A stretch of DNA of 64,000 nt from Dictyobacter kobayashii (GTDB lineage Bacteria; Chloroflexota; Ktedonobacteria; Ktedonobacterales; Ktedonobacteraceae). The notes beneath the pieces were generated by a model. It was not told where the DNA came from. It saw nothing but the letters and a program-made list of their open reading frames with translations, and ran no database searches. Numbering within the stretch: position 1 is the stretch's first letter; each line of letters opens with the position of its first letter. The stretch covers positions 2,046,001 to 2,110,000 of the forward strand of contig NZ_BIFS01000001.1 of the NCBI RefSeq assembly GCF_003967555.1, written 5' to 3'. Shown here piece by piece: positions 26,241-35,251 of the stretch. Position numbers and translations under genes: made by a program.

Positions 26241-27041
26241 TTAATGAGCAAGCTGCCAGATGGTATCGTTGAGACGCCGCACTTTGTGTTCACTCTCCAG
26301 CTTGAGCAGATGGGCCTTCACCGACTGCGAGGCCATCTGGTGCAGTTTCTCATCCACATCCCGGTAAATATCCTTGACCAACAGTATGATATCGGCCCCC
26401 TCTGGATGCTGCTTGAGCACGTTGAGGACCTGCTGCTCACGCTGAAGGCGATGGGTAATATATTCAGCCAGGCGCTGCTGTGGATCGGTGATAATGGGCC
26501 CGTGGGCTGGTACCATCTCCTGGATGTCCATACCCTGGAGACGCTGCAGGGATTGTAGATACGCCTGCATATCTCCTTCCGGTGGAATAATAACTACAGT
26601 ACCACTTCCAGCCACTAGATCACCAGCAAACAGGATGCGTTGCTTTTCAAGTAGAAAGCAGAGATGATCAAAGCGGTGCCCAGGCGTATGGATGGCGCGC
26701 AGACAATCATCGCCAGCAGGGATCAGGACTCCGTCTGGCAATTCTTCATCGGCACAGGGAACTCCTTTGCGGCTATAAGCATAGATATAAATGCCTAGCA
26801 TCTTACGCAGAGCTTCAGCCCCCTCGAAATGATCGGCATGTCCATGGGTAATCAGGATACGCCGAATACATCCTCTGGGCTCGCCAGCACAAATGATAGC
26901 CTCTAGATGTTTAAGGTTATCACTGGCGGGATCAATCACGGTGGCTCCCTCAACACCGGTACCAACGATTATGGTATTGGTTCCAGCTCCTGTCATCATG
27001 GATGCATTGGGTGCCAGGATCGTTGTATATGCTTCACTCAT
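26241..27041 (-). CDS. MBL-fold metallo-hydrolase (LACTB2/glyoxalase II-like)
   Basis: A 266-aa metallo-beta-lactamase-fold hydrolase. The dinuclear zinc motif is ITHGHADHFEGA (HxHxDH), with further ligands in IHTPGHRFDHLCF (His), LFAGDLVAGSG (Asp) and MVPAHGPII (His). A C-terminal winged-helix-like extension of about 70 residues (EYITHRLQREQQVLNVLKQH ... VRRLNDTIWQLAH) is typical of the LACTB2 group. Likely a hydrolase of thioester or phosphodiester substrates, possibly RNA. The NUDIX gene lies upstream on the same strand with about 76 bases between, so co-transcription is plausible. Confidence 0.9.
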   Translation of the reverse strand: MSEAYTTILAPNASMMTGAGTNTIIVGTGVEGATVIDPASDNLKHLEAIICAGEPRGCIRRILITHGHADHFEGAEALRKMLGIYIYAYSRKGVPCADEELPDGVLIPAGDDCLRAIHTPGHRFDHLCFLLEKQRILFAGDLVAGSGTVVIIPPEGDMQAYLQSLQRLQGMDIQEMVPAHGPIITDPQQRLAEYITHRLQREQQVLNVLKQHPEGADIILLVKDIYRDVDEKLHQMASQSVKAHLLKLESEHKVRRLNDTIWQLAH

Positions 27042-27117
27042 GATGTTCCGTCCTCGCTCTCTGAGCTATGCGGTGATTTTTATAATGGATGATCAGTGCT
27101 GCTAAATTTTCCCTGGA

Positions 27118-27882
27118 CTACTCTGGCATAATAATCTGTGTCTGGCCATCTTTTTCAACCATCACAGGTCGTTGTGTCTTTACATAGTGTTGATCGGCCG
27201 CCACCAGGGCTGCCTGTACCGTGGGGAAAACCTCCAACTCACGCAATTGATAAATAGTAGGAAAAGCCAGATTAAAGGTCCCTGCTTCATAGCGCTTCAG
27301 AGCTTCCCCGGGTGCAACCCATATGCCATCACTCGTTTCTAATTGATCATAGATCGCTTCTTGCGCGCCAGGAGCCTTGGCCAGGAAAAAGTGGGTGTCA
27401 TAGCGCCTGGGCGAAGCTTCTGGCGTGATCCAGTGCGAAAAATAGTGTAGTTGCTCGGTAGCTAGTACCAGCTGTTCGTTGGTTAATAGCTCTTTCATTG
27501 AGCCCTGTTGCTGATGAAGTAAATGACGATAAGAGGCGAAACGCGCTAATGTTTGTCCATCAACCGCCAGCATCTTCTGGTCCGTTGTATAGGCCAGCAG
27601 CACATTCGCCTCTTCAAATAACTCGCGCAAGGCGGCTACCCGCAAACCGTTTCCCAGCCTGGTACGCCCTTCAGGGTCGGCCGCAGTCTCAGCAACAGAT
27701 AAACACAATTGCAGTTCAACTTCAATAGCGCGATCTTCTTCCATCACGACGCCACCAGGAAAAACATAGACATCGGGCATAAAAGCACTCCTGGTGGAAC
27801 GCCTGACCATAAATACTTCCGGGCCACGCTGTGTATCTCGAAGCAGCATCACCGCCGCAGATGGTCGAGGTTGTACAGGCAT
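27118..27882 (-). CDS. NUDIX hydrolase (NUDT19-like)
   Basis: A NUDIX pyrophosphatase of about 254 aa. PDVYVFPGGVVMEEDRAIEV, then LRVAALRELFEEANVLL carries the Nudix box helix (REx2EE). The gap between the GG and the RE is longer than in the standard box, as in the NUDT19/RP2 group that hydrolyses CoA and related nucleotides. The frame is open to 27933, but ATG 27882 (MPVQPRPSAAVM) has GGAG 8 bases upstream and begins just before the first strand. It probably precedes the MBL-fold gene in a two-gene unit. Confidence 0.88.
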   Translation of the reverse strand: MPVQPRPSAAVMLLRDTQRGPEVFMVRRSTRSAFMPDVYVFPGGVVMEEDRAIEVELQLCLSVAETAADPEGRTRLGNGLRVAALRELFEEANVLLAYTTDQKMLAVDGQTLARFASYRHLLHQQQGSMKELLTNEQLVLATEQLHYFSHWITPEASPRRYDTHFFLAKAPGAQEAIYDQLETSDGIWVAPGEALKRYEAGTFNLAFPTIYQLRELEVFPTVQAALVAADQHYVKTQRPVMVEKDGQTQIIMPE

Positions 27883-28096
27883 CTTTGGATCTCCAATCTC
27901 TTCCACAAATTTCCTATTATAATGAACAATCAATTCTCATGGAGATAGTTAAACAGCGGAAAAACTTCTCTCCTACTCACGATACAATCACAAGCGACAA
28001 AAAACAAGCAATCCATCTCAACAACCTCTACAAAAATGGGTTATATTTATGTATATTATGGGAAAGGAGATGATTTGTATACTCACAACCTTTATT

Positions 28097-28252
28097 GAAT
28101 ATGATTGATTCCCCATGCGTTTTCACACCTTCGATGCTCAACTGTTTTTTATGGTGAGTTGCAGCAAATGTACTCCGCACATTTGCTGCAACTCACCATA
28201 AAAAACAATTCGGGCGCGCCAGCGCACGTACGCATGGGAATCAATCACATTC
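28097..28252. mobile_element. Short inverted-repeat element with internal palindrome and GC tag
   Basis: Left end GAATATGATTGATTCCCCAT (from 28097) matches the inverted right end (28230-28252: GAATGTGATTGATTCCCATG on the minus strand) at about 22 of 24 positions. Inside lies a palindrome with exact 28-bp arms (28144-28171/28179-28206) and the tag CGGGCGCGCCAGCGCACG (28211). No target duplication is evident. Confidence 0.7.
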
Positions 28253-28276
28253 TAAAATAAGGCATCAACAGTTAGG

Positions 28277-28384
28277 CTCTCCGTCCTTTGGAGGAAAGCG
28301 GGGTGCAGGGGCGGCAGCCCCTGACGGAGCGCGAGGTGCCCTCGCAACCCTCCCTCTCCATCATTCCGGGGGAAGGACGGAGAG
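28277..28384. repeat. GC-rich repeat bounded by 12-bp inverted repeats
   Basis: CTCTCCGTCCTT (28277-28288) is inverted at 28373-28384. The enclosed GC-rich segment (AAGCGGGGTGCAGGGGCGGC...) resembles segments at about 24196 and, on the other strand, 39620-39690. Confidence 0.6.
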
Positions 28385-28537
28385 TCAATAGTTATTCCTG
28401 GGGAATAAAAATATACGCATCTGTTGTTATTTCACCTATAATATATTGTATAAATACGTATAAATATGTGTATACTTTTGTATAAAATTATTCCCATAAA
28501 ATCGTTTCTTCGTATGTTGCAAAGAAACGATTTCTGA

Positions 28538-28543
28538 TATAAT
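28538..28543 (+). promoter_or_regulatory. Possible -10 element upstream of aroE
   Basis: TATAAT at 28538-28543, preceded by a hairpin (AAATCGTTTCTT/AAGAAACGATTT, 28499-28533) and a TTGCAA that is 15 bases away, shorter than the ideal spacing. It is the best promoter candidate for the gene starting at 28666. Confidence 0.4.
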
Positions 28544-28665
28544 TGGTAGGGAAAGCGGCGGCAAGTTCTTGATCGTTTGCAAGATAGGTGTTGGTTTAAG
28601 GTAACCATCGTAGGCGTGGCCAACTCTCATAATAATGTGGGTATAACATAGGAAATGGTGCAGGG

Positions 28666-29547
28666 ATGTCTATTGAGAAGCAGATGTTAAAGCAAACAAC
28701 AAAGCAATTACATGTCGGGTTAATCGGAGATCCCGTGGCGCATTCTTTCTCGCCACGCTTTCAACAGCCCGCCTTTGATGCGCTTGGTATTCCTGCGCGC
28801 TATGAGCTCTGGCATACGCCTGCCAGCCAGCTTGTTGAGCGCATCCGCTCGCTCTGTGAACCTGACTGCCTGGGGGCAAATGTGACCATCCCGCATAAAC
28901 AGGCTGTGCTCCCTCTGATCGATAAAATCGATCCTCTGGCGGCTCGGATTGGTGCTATTAATACCATTGTGCACCGAGACGATTATCTCTATGGCTATAA
29001 TACAGATGCGCAGGGCCTGTTACATGCCTTGCATGAGCATGGTCTGGGTGAAATGCACAATCAGCGTGTCTCGCTACGCGGTCATACTGCGATCTTGCTC
29101 GGGGCCGGGGGTGCAGCTCGGGCGGCCGCCTTCGCCCTGGTAGACGCGGGCATCGAACAACTGATTATTTTAAACCGCCACCTCGAACGTGCCCGTCATT
29201 TAGCCGCTGATTTATTACACTACTATGACCGGCCCATTTTTAGTTTAAATGATCCCTCTTTCTTAATTCCACGTACTTCGTCGATCATTATTAATGCAAC
29301 CTCGCTCGGCTTACATGAAGATATCAGTCCATTACCGGTGGAAACGCTTGAACAGTTCGATCCCGACACCTTTATTTATGATATGATCTATAATCCATCC
29401 CAGACATATCTACTCTGTCAGGCCCGCTTGATGGGCTTTAATACAGCCAATGGGCTCTCTATGCTCTTATACCAGGGAGCTCTTGCCTTTACCTTATGGA
29501 CCAACCAGCCAGCACCAATCGAAATTATGCGTAGCTCGTTGATGTAG
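28666..29547 (+). CDS. aroE: Shikimate dehydrogenase
   Basis: AroE reduces 3-dehydroshikimate to shikimate with NADPH in aromatic amino-acid synthesis. The 293-aa protein has the substrate-binding start GLIGDPVAHSFSPRF, the NVTIPHKQAVLPLID segment with the catalytic Lys, GAINTIVHRD, YNTDAQGLLHAL, the NADP-binding loop LLGAGGAARAAAFAL, INATSLGL and NGLSMLLYQGALAF. ATG at 28666 or at 28684 could start translation; the protein between is variable. No other aro gene is adjacent. Firm assignment. Confidence 0.95.
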   Translation: MSIEKQMLKQTTKQLHVGLIGDPVAHSFSPRFQQPAFDALGIPARYELWHTPASQLVERIRSLCEPDCLGANVTIPHKQAVLPLIDKIDPLAARIGAINTIVHRDDYLYGYNTDAQGLLHALHEHGLGEMHNQRVSLRGHTAILLGAGGAARAAAFALVDAGIEQLIILNRHLERARHLAADLLHYYDRPIFSLNDPSFLIPRTSSIIINATSLGLHEDISPLPVETLEQFDPDTFIYDMIYNPSQTYLLCQARLMGFNTANGLSMLLYQGALAFTLWTNQPAPIEIMRSSLM

Positions 29548-29775
29548 AATACCTGGACGGGTTTTGTATCATTTAGCAAAACAAATGTGTTAAAATGAGT
29601 ATACAAGAAGTGTCCCCGCTAACTTTTGTTCACATACTTTGTAGCCGTGTTGGATTTTACCGATGGCGTCTACGAGTGTTGCATACAGTGTCGTCCGCAA
29701 CCATTCCACACGAGCAGAAATGCTTCTTGTTCATCCAATAGTTGTACACAAGCACTATAGGAGAAAGGAAGACCT

Positions 29776-30165
29776 GTGCAACCTTTGACACTGTTTACAC
29801 TGCCAGGCAGCTATGCCTTCTGTCGCCTGCATCCCGATGGTCATATCCCCCATTGGGCGCTTTTAGGCGATGATTTTGTTTCTCTGACTCGTACGCGCGA
29901 TGAACTTTCAGTCGTCTGCTTACAAAGCAACGTACCAGCGGAAGCCCAGGCTGAACGTGGCTGGCGCTGCATCAAAGTTGAAGGCCCCTTCGATTTTTCT
30001 GTCTCGGGTGTCCATGCCTCGCTGGCCCTCCCTCTGGCGGAAGCCAATATCAGCGTTATGGCCATTGCAACCTATGAAACTGATCATCTCTTGCTCAAGG
30101 AACAAGATCTAGAGCCTGCTATTGCGGTACTCACAAAAGCAGGACACACATTTCGGACAGAATAA
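29776..30165 (+). CDS. ACT domain-containing protein
   Basis: A 129-aa protein of the small two-ACT-domain type (LPGSYAFCRLHPDGHIPHWA, then SVVCLQSNVPAEAQAERGWR, KVEGPFDFSVSGVHASLALP and SVMAIATYETDHLLLKEQDL). Such proteins bind small ligands such as amino acids; the exact role is unknown. GTG start at 29776 with GGAGAAAGGAAG upstream. It stands alone after aroE (230 bases away) and faces the GT-C gene across a long palindrome. Confidence 0.85.
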   Translation: MQPLTLFTLPGSYAFCRLHPDGHIPHWALLGDDFVSLTRTRDELSVVCLQSNVPAEAQAERGWRCIKVEGPFDFSVSGVHASLALPLAEANISVMAIATYETDHLLLKEQDLEPAIAVLTKAGHTFRTE

Positions 30166-30290
30166 TATAATCCAACTATCTACGCTGGCTTAGTGGCATA
30201 TCCGGTTGCGTTACGCTATCAGCCATCCTTACTGATTTCTTCGCGTATGAGCAAGCTTTCGCGCCGCCGGCTCTAAGGTTCTAAAAATTA

Positions 30291-30353
30291 TTTATGTATG
30301 CTGTGTAGCAACAACTTTGCAAGACAAAGTTGTTGCTACACAGCATACATAAA
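30291..30353. terminator. Perfect palindrome with 29-bp arms between convergent genes
   Basis: Arms 30291-30319 and 30325-30353 are exact reverse complements with a 5-base loop (CAAGA). The outer AT-rich part (TTTATG/CATAAA) and position suggest two-way termination for the ACT gene and the leftward GT-C gene. The GC tag is absent apart from CTCGG. Confidence 0.75.
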
Positions 30354-30397
30354 AAACTCGGACACATCAGTACCGGTGGGCAAGGAAGCAATATTTG

Positions 30398-32800
30398 TTA
30401 ATCATCTACAGATTGATATTGCACGGTTCCATTATTGGAGACATTGAGCTGGTATATTTTGCGGCCTGGAAAAGCTTTGTGTAATTGAGCGTACAGGGCA
30501 GGATCACTGGCAAAAGCGTAAACTACATTACTATGTAAGTCCGGATCATTCAGAGGAAATAAGACAACTTCGTAGAAATTATAATCTCCAGTGACCACGA
30601 TGGCGTTATGTAGTTGAGGGTGATAAATAGCATTTAGATCCAGCTTGTAGTACGAAGGTAGTCCTGTATAATTTTGATAGATAACGGTCTGTCGAGGTAG
30701 ATAATATACGAGATTACAGGCCAGTAGACCCGCCAGCAACAGTCCGGTAGTCAGACTCCATGGCTCTGGAACGGACAATCGCTGCCGCATGTTAGCCTTT
30801 CGCAGGTAAGAATATATTCGTGTGCTGGTCTGGACTCCCACGGTCCCGAGAATTATGATACCCCGTGCGGTCAGGCCCAATAAAAAGGGCAAGGTCTCAA
30901 ACAGGTAACGCGGTCCCAGATAGATGCCATGATAGAAATAGCCAACATAGGCCCCGGTCATGATCACCAGGCACAGCAATAATATCCAATCTACCAGCCG
31001 CGCCCGACCAGTAATAAAGGGCAGAGCCACAAAGGCCAGGGTTAGATAAAAAGGCCAACCATAAAGATCAATCGCCAGGCTGGTTAAAAGTTCATCCAGA
31101 TTAACCAGGCCAGATGCCAGTGTATGCTGACCATAAAAGCCAATCCCAGAGCCAAATCCCCATTTATCTGGAGCGTAAAACAGGCTGCGTGGCGAGAGCA
31201 GGGCGTTGTGGGTAAGAAACAGGTTATAGCCCAGGCTGAGTGCGACAAAGCAGAGGGCCAATCCAGAGGCAATCAGGATCGGTTTGAGCCAGAACCGCCA
31301 GCGCAACCTGATCTGTGACCACTTAAGCACGATACAACCAGAGACGACCAGGCCAATCCACAAAATGCCGACCAGGTCACGGGTGAGGGCCCCCAGGCCA
31401 AAACAGATAATTGATAGGTAGAGATACCAGCGCGCACGGTCCTGCATAAAACGTAACAGGGCCCACCAGCCCCAGACCAGATAAAAGAGGGCAATAGCAT
31501 GGCTCAAATAGCTGGCGGCCAGGTAACTATAGAAAGGTGAGAGCGTCCCCAGGATGATAGCCAGGGTTGCGACCTGCCGATTATAAAAATGGGCCAGAAT
31601 AAGTCCACAGCCAAGCAGCATCAAGGTGCCACAGAGCGGCTCAATGACCCAGGGCAGGCCAAGCCACATACCCGGCACTAATGTCAGCGCCGTCCCCGGT
31701 GGATATTGCGCGAACCATTTGCCAGCGAATTGCAATACAAAGGGACCAGGAAAAAGCTGCGGCATTGGTGGTAGTGGGGTCGCCAGTTGACCATGGGCAT
31801 ATATTTTAGCGGCAAAGAAATAGGCGTTGGCATCATAGATATGTGGTAGCCCATGATATTGCACCTTCGCAATCCAGAGCACAAAACAGAAAGAAGCAGC
31901 TAAACAAAACAATGCAATAGGATGGATCTGCGCCGTCAAAGCCTTCCAGCCGCGACCTACCATACTAATGATCCAGGCTGATTGCACGACACGCCTTGGC
32001 CCGGCCTCATCCTTTTTGCGTCTCCTGATTGCTTCCCAGCAGCGTCTCAGCAGACTATGCCAGAGGAATGTGTTCAGCACGTCGCCCAGTAAGACCACTC
32101 CCAGTATGGCCAGAGACCATAAAAGTGTCCGCGCTAAAAAGCTGACTACCATGGCGGCAAATGGCAATGGATCTTGCGGAAAAAAAGCGTGGGCAGCTAC
32201 AGTTGTAGCGCCAAAATCTCGGGGGGTGCGCGTAATCTGGATATAGCGGTCATTGCGATTTACTGTAATATGGACGCTCGATTGATCAGCCATGATCACA
32301 CTTAAGGTACGCGGCGTTTCTGGTCGCTGCAATTGTAAATGCACCTCAAGGGCCGTGGTTGCGGGCAAGGCGATAGGCGTATTGGGAACAGGGCGGGAGG
32401 TAGTATTCGTCACCTGCTGAGATTTTACTATCTGTAGATCACGCCAGGCACTGGTGCCATCAAGATCACGCATCCAGGACTGAAAGAGGTAATAAGGAGA
32501 AGTAGCCAGGTTCTCAAAATAGGCTTGATCAAGGGTCAAATTATTGGTGCTATCAGTGCCATCCATTTGATATTCATGGACAACTGGATTGGCATTGGCT
32601 AACAAGAGGAAACGGGGCTCACCAATGTGGCCAGCATCCAATCTGGTACCATCCACATCAACCACTAAAGTCTGCTTATTTATCTTCAATGTTACAGGTA
32701 CAGTTACCTGATAACAGGCTCGATCCAACAGCAAAAGTAGCAGTACCAGCAGAATTAGCCCGCTTAACTTCCACCACTTATACTTATAAAACCTTTGCAT
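30398..32800 (-). CDS. Large multi-spanning membrane protein, GT-C glycosyltransferase-like
   Basis: About 800 aa with an N-terminal membrane anchor (KLSGLILLVLLLLLLDRACY), an extracytoplasmic beta-rich domain of about 200 residues, and then roughly ten to twelve membrane helices. After the first helix of the second part, HIYDANAYFFAAKIYAHGQL carries an acidic residue in the position of the GT-C first-loop Asp. This layout suggests a polyprenyl-phosphate-sugar-dependent glycosyltransferase (dolichol-phosphate-mannose-type), but specific motifs are weak. Start: the frame is open to 32842; ATG 32800 (MQRFYKYKWW) has AGGAA upstream. Single gene. Function inferred from topology only. Confidence 0.75.
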   Translation of the reverse strand: MQRFYKYKWWKLSGLILLVLLLLLLDRACYQVTVPVTLKINKQTLVVDVDGTRLDAGHIGEPRFLLLANANPVVHEYQMDGTDSTNNLTLDQAYFENLATSPYYLFQSWMRDLDGTSAWRDLQIVKSQQVTNTTSRPVPNTPIALPATTALEVHLQLQRPETPRTLSVIMADQSSVHITVNRNDRYIQITRTPRDFGATTVAAHAFFPQDPLPFAAMVVSFLARTLLWSLAILGVVLLGDVLNTFLWHSLLRRCWEAIRRRKKDEAGPRRVVQSAWIISMVGRGWKALTAQIHPIALFCLAASFCFVLWIAKVQYHGLPHIYDANAYFFAAKIYAHGQLATPLPPMPQLFPGPFVLQFAGKWFAQYPPGTALTLVPGMWLGLPWVIEPLCGTLMLLGCGLILAHFYNRQVATLAIILGTLSPFYSYLAASYLSHAIALFYLVWGWWALLRFMQDRARWYLYLSIICFGLGALTRDLVGILWIGLVVSGCIVLKWSQIRLRWRFWLKPILIASGLALCFVALSLGYNLFLTHNALLSPRSLFYAPDKWGFGSGIGFYGQHTLASGLVNLDELLTSLAIDLYGWPFYLTLAFVALPFITGRARLVDWILLLCLVIMTGAYVGYFYHGIYLGPRYLFETLPFLLGLTARGIIILGTVGVQTSTRIYSYLRKANMRQRLSVPEPWSLTTGLLLAGLLACNLVYYLPRQTVIYQNYTGLPSYYKLDLNAIYHPQLHNAIVVTGDYNFYEVVLFPLNDPDLHSNVVYAFASDPALYAQLHKAFPGRKIYQLNVSNNGTVQYQSVDD

Positions 32801-32991
32801 ATAAAATATTCCTAACGAACAATTTCTATAATAATAATGCATCTATTTCAGCAAAAAACGACATCGCACGCGCAATATAATGTGAGCATTATTATAAGTG
32901 CGTCTGGCTGGGCTTGTCAAAATACTTTTTAGGCGAGCAGATATTGTAAAATGAACATACACAATACTTTCAATAAAGGAGAGATATTTAC

Positions 32992-33909
32992 GTGAAACTG
33001 GTCAGCTTTTCCAACCAGGTAGATGCCACGATCCGACCAGGACTGGTCCAGCAAGAGGCCGTCCTGGATATAACTAAAGCTAGCGCGCTACTTCGACTCA
33101 CAGTGCCTGACTCTATCCAGGGCATCATTGAACAGTATGCAACCGTTAAAGAGAGCTTGCAAGCAATTGCGCAGGCCGCCGAGCAAGGAAAACTGGGTGA
33201 GGCTAGCTACCCGTTAAATGATGTGACCCTGGCCGCACCAATTCCTCGTCCCAGGAAAAACGTTATGTGCCTGGCAGTAAACTACACCGAACATGCCAGA
33301 GAGACTGCGGCCTTGCGCGATCATGGTGGCGAGCCACCTACGCAGCCAGTTATGTTTACCAAAGCACCAACAACCGTCAACAGCCCTTATGGAGAAATTG
33401 TGATCGATCCAGCAGTTTCGACAAAAATTGACTGGGAAGTTGAATTGGGGGTGATTATGGGTAAGGCAGGCAAAAATATTCATGAGGAAGATGCCATGCA
33501 GTACGTCTTTGGCTATACAGTTCTCAACGATGTTACTGCCCGTGACCTGCAATCGCGCCATAAGCAATTTTTCAAAGGCAAAAGCCTTGATGGCTCCTGT
33601 CCCATGGGACCCTGGATCATCACAGCCGATGAAATCAATGATCCCCATAACCTTAGCCTGCGCCTACTGGTCAATGGGGAGATTAAGCAGGATGGTAATA
33701 CCAGGCAGATGATCTTCTCTATTCCCGACATGATTGCTACGCTCTCATTGGGTATGACTCTGGAACCCGGTGATATTATCGCTACCGGAACTCCCAGTGG
33801 CGTCGGTTTCTCACGCGTCCCTCCTGAGTTCTTGCAGCCCGGAGACGTGATGGAATCAGAAATTGAAGGGATTGGCACGCTGCGCAATCCTATTGTTGCC
33901 AGCGCATAA
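32992..33909 (+). CDS. Fumarylacetoacetate hydrolase (FAH) family protein
   Basis: A 305-aa enzyme of the FAH superfamily. It has the N-terminal cap seen in the long form, then the metal-binding core: IDWEVELGVIMGKAGKNI (Glu-x-Glu ligands), FGYTVLNDVTARDLQ (Asp ligand), FKGKSLDGSCPMGPWI and DIIATGTPSGVGF. Related enzymes are acylpyruvases, 2-keto-4-pentenoate-type hydratases and oxaloacetate decarboxylases; the substrate is not evident. GTG start with AAAGGAGAG upstream. The VOC dioxygenase-like gene downstream (leftward, across a repeat) suggests an aromatic-degradation context, but they are not co-transcribed. Confidence 0.9.
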   Translation: MKLVSFSNQVDATIRPGLVQQEAVLDITKASALLRLTVPDSIQGIIEQYATVKESLQAIAQAAEQGKLGEASYPLNDVTLAAPIPRPRKNVMCLAVNYTEHARETAALRDHGGEPPTQPVMFTKAPTTVNSPYGEIVIDPAVSTKIDWEVELGVIMGKAGKNIHEEDAMQYVFGYTVLNDVTARDLQSRHKQFFKGKSLDGSCPMGPWIITADEINDPHNLSLRLLVNGEIKQDGNTRQMIFSIPDMIATLSLGMTLEPGDIIATGTPSGVGFSRVPPEFLQPGDVMESEIEGIGTLRNPIVASA

Positions 33910-34055
33910 GAATGTGTCTACTCCCATCATCATGGGAAGCGTACCGCTCTTGTGTGGAGAGTGTTTGATGGGCGGCCGCAGCCGCCCATCAAACACTCTC
34001 CACACACCCAACCCAACCCCAAAAGCGCCAAAGAGGAGCATGAAAAAGCCCTACC
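33910..34055. repeat. Composite repeat element with 25-bp-arm palindrome
   Basis: The left edge GAATGTGTCTACTCCCATCA resembles the ends of the 42.5-42.7 kb element. The centre (arms 33952-33976 and 33981-34005 around CGCA) and right edge (GAGGAGCATGAAAAAGCCCT) belong to the CAGGGCTT MITE family. No left CAGGG end is present, so it looks like a hybrid or a truncated copy. It fills the gap between two convergent genes and may act as terminator. Confidence 0.65.
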
Positions 34056-34102
34056 CATACCTTTTTCCTTGAAACAGGATTTATAGATTATAAGATTACT
34101 GG

Positions 34103-35059
34103 TTAGACCTGTGCTTCTTCACGAATCCAGCTGGGTAAGGAACCCCAGAGGTTGAGGGCCATTGCCCGCGTATGCCAGAGACGAGGTGGGGCAGTAACAT
34201 CGCGATCATAATATTGTTGGATGCCCGCCGACAACTCGATGTGCAGACCATCGCTATCAGCGAAGCGCACAAAGAGGTCGCCACTGGTTCCATGGCGCCC
34301 TGGACCCCACAACAAAGGGATCTGGTGCTGGCTTAACTGATCCGCCCAGCGCAGTAGTTCACCGCCATCAGAAATAGTGAAGCCGATGTGATCGATGCCA
34401 GGTTTCCCCTGAATTAACATCAGTGTATGATGATTCTGGTTGCAGCGTAACCAGGCCCGCTCCCGTAGCAACCAGTCAGAAATATCAAAGCCCAATGCTT
34501 CAGTATAAAACTCGACCATGGCTTCCAGATGCGAGGTATATAGAGCAATATGCTGCAACGCCTGAGGATGCCATACAGAAGAGCGACCATTAAATGAAGA
34601 CAAAAAGTCATCAACCCTGGCAGCAATCTCAATACGATTGCCATCTGGATCGTTAAACCAGAGGGTATCTCCTAGCTCGGCATCGCCATCACGTGGTTCC
34701 AGATTCAAATCGACGCCGGCCATCTTAAGGCGAGCAGCCAGAGCAGCCAGTTCAGCATCGCTATCAACTTCGAAGGAGAGATGATGGAGAGGCGTTCTCT
34801 GTACAGGACGGCGACCATTGGTGGCCGTGGGACGATTATCATTGAACAATCCCAGGCTATGGGGCTCTTCGCCTAATCCTAAAAATATATTTGTCTCATT
34901 TAATTCAATATCATCATCTGTGGCACTCTCAGATGTTGAGCGCACATCCAGCCCAAGGACTTGATGGTAGAAGCGTGCCTGCGCTGACACGTCTGTTGTC
35001 CAGATACCAACATGCGCCAGGCGCTTTACCTTAACCTTTTGTACCTGCTGGTTGCTCAT
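34103..35059 (-). CDS. VOC-superfamily (glyoxalase/extradiol dioxygenase-like) protein
   Basis: About 318 aa with two vicinal-oxygen-chelate modules: RLAHVGIWTTDVSAQARFYH ... PLHHLSFEVDSDAELAALA with DPDGNRIEIAA, then QHIALYTSHLEAMVEFYTEA ... GIDHIGFTISDGG and DSDGLHIELSAG. The His-His-Glu metal triad of extradiol ring-cleavage enzymes (type I, catechol 2,3-dioxygenase-like) can be placed in the second module (QHIALY, DHIGF, IELS). The frame is open to 35140, but ATG 35059 (MSNQQVQKVK) has GAGGAGG upstream. Substrate unknown. Confidence 0.87.
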   Translation of the reverse strand: MSNQQVQKVKVKRLAHVGIWTTDVSAQARFYHQVLGLDVRSTSESATDDDIELNETNIFLGLGEEPHSLGLFNDNRPTATNGRRPVQRTPLHHLSFEVDSDAELAALAARLKMAGVDLNLEPRDGDAELGDTLWFNDPDGNRIEIAARVDDFLSSFNGRSSVWHPQALQHIALYTSHLEAMVEFYTEALGFDISDWLLRERAWLRCNQNHHTLMLIQGKPGIDHIGFTISDGGELLRWADQLSQHQIPLLWGPGRHGTSGDLFVRFADSDGLHIELSAGIQQYYDRDVTAPPRLWHTRAMALNLWGSLPSWIREEAQV

Positions 35060-35251
35060 TGGAGCCTCCTCACATAACCTATCTGCTGATACTCGCACAA
35101 ATCTGCCTGTTATCATACTTCTCTCGTGCCTACAGGTCAATAAATTACCCGAAGGTCATGCATAAGAAGCCCTCACCAATCCAGCAGGCGTAGCTCATCA
35201 TTCCAGTTCTTCATCTCACAGGAGGTTTGCTGCCCTTAACTATTCATTCAG

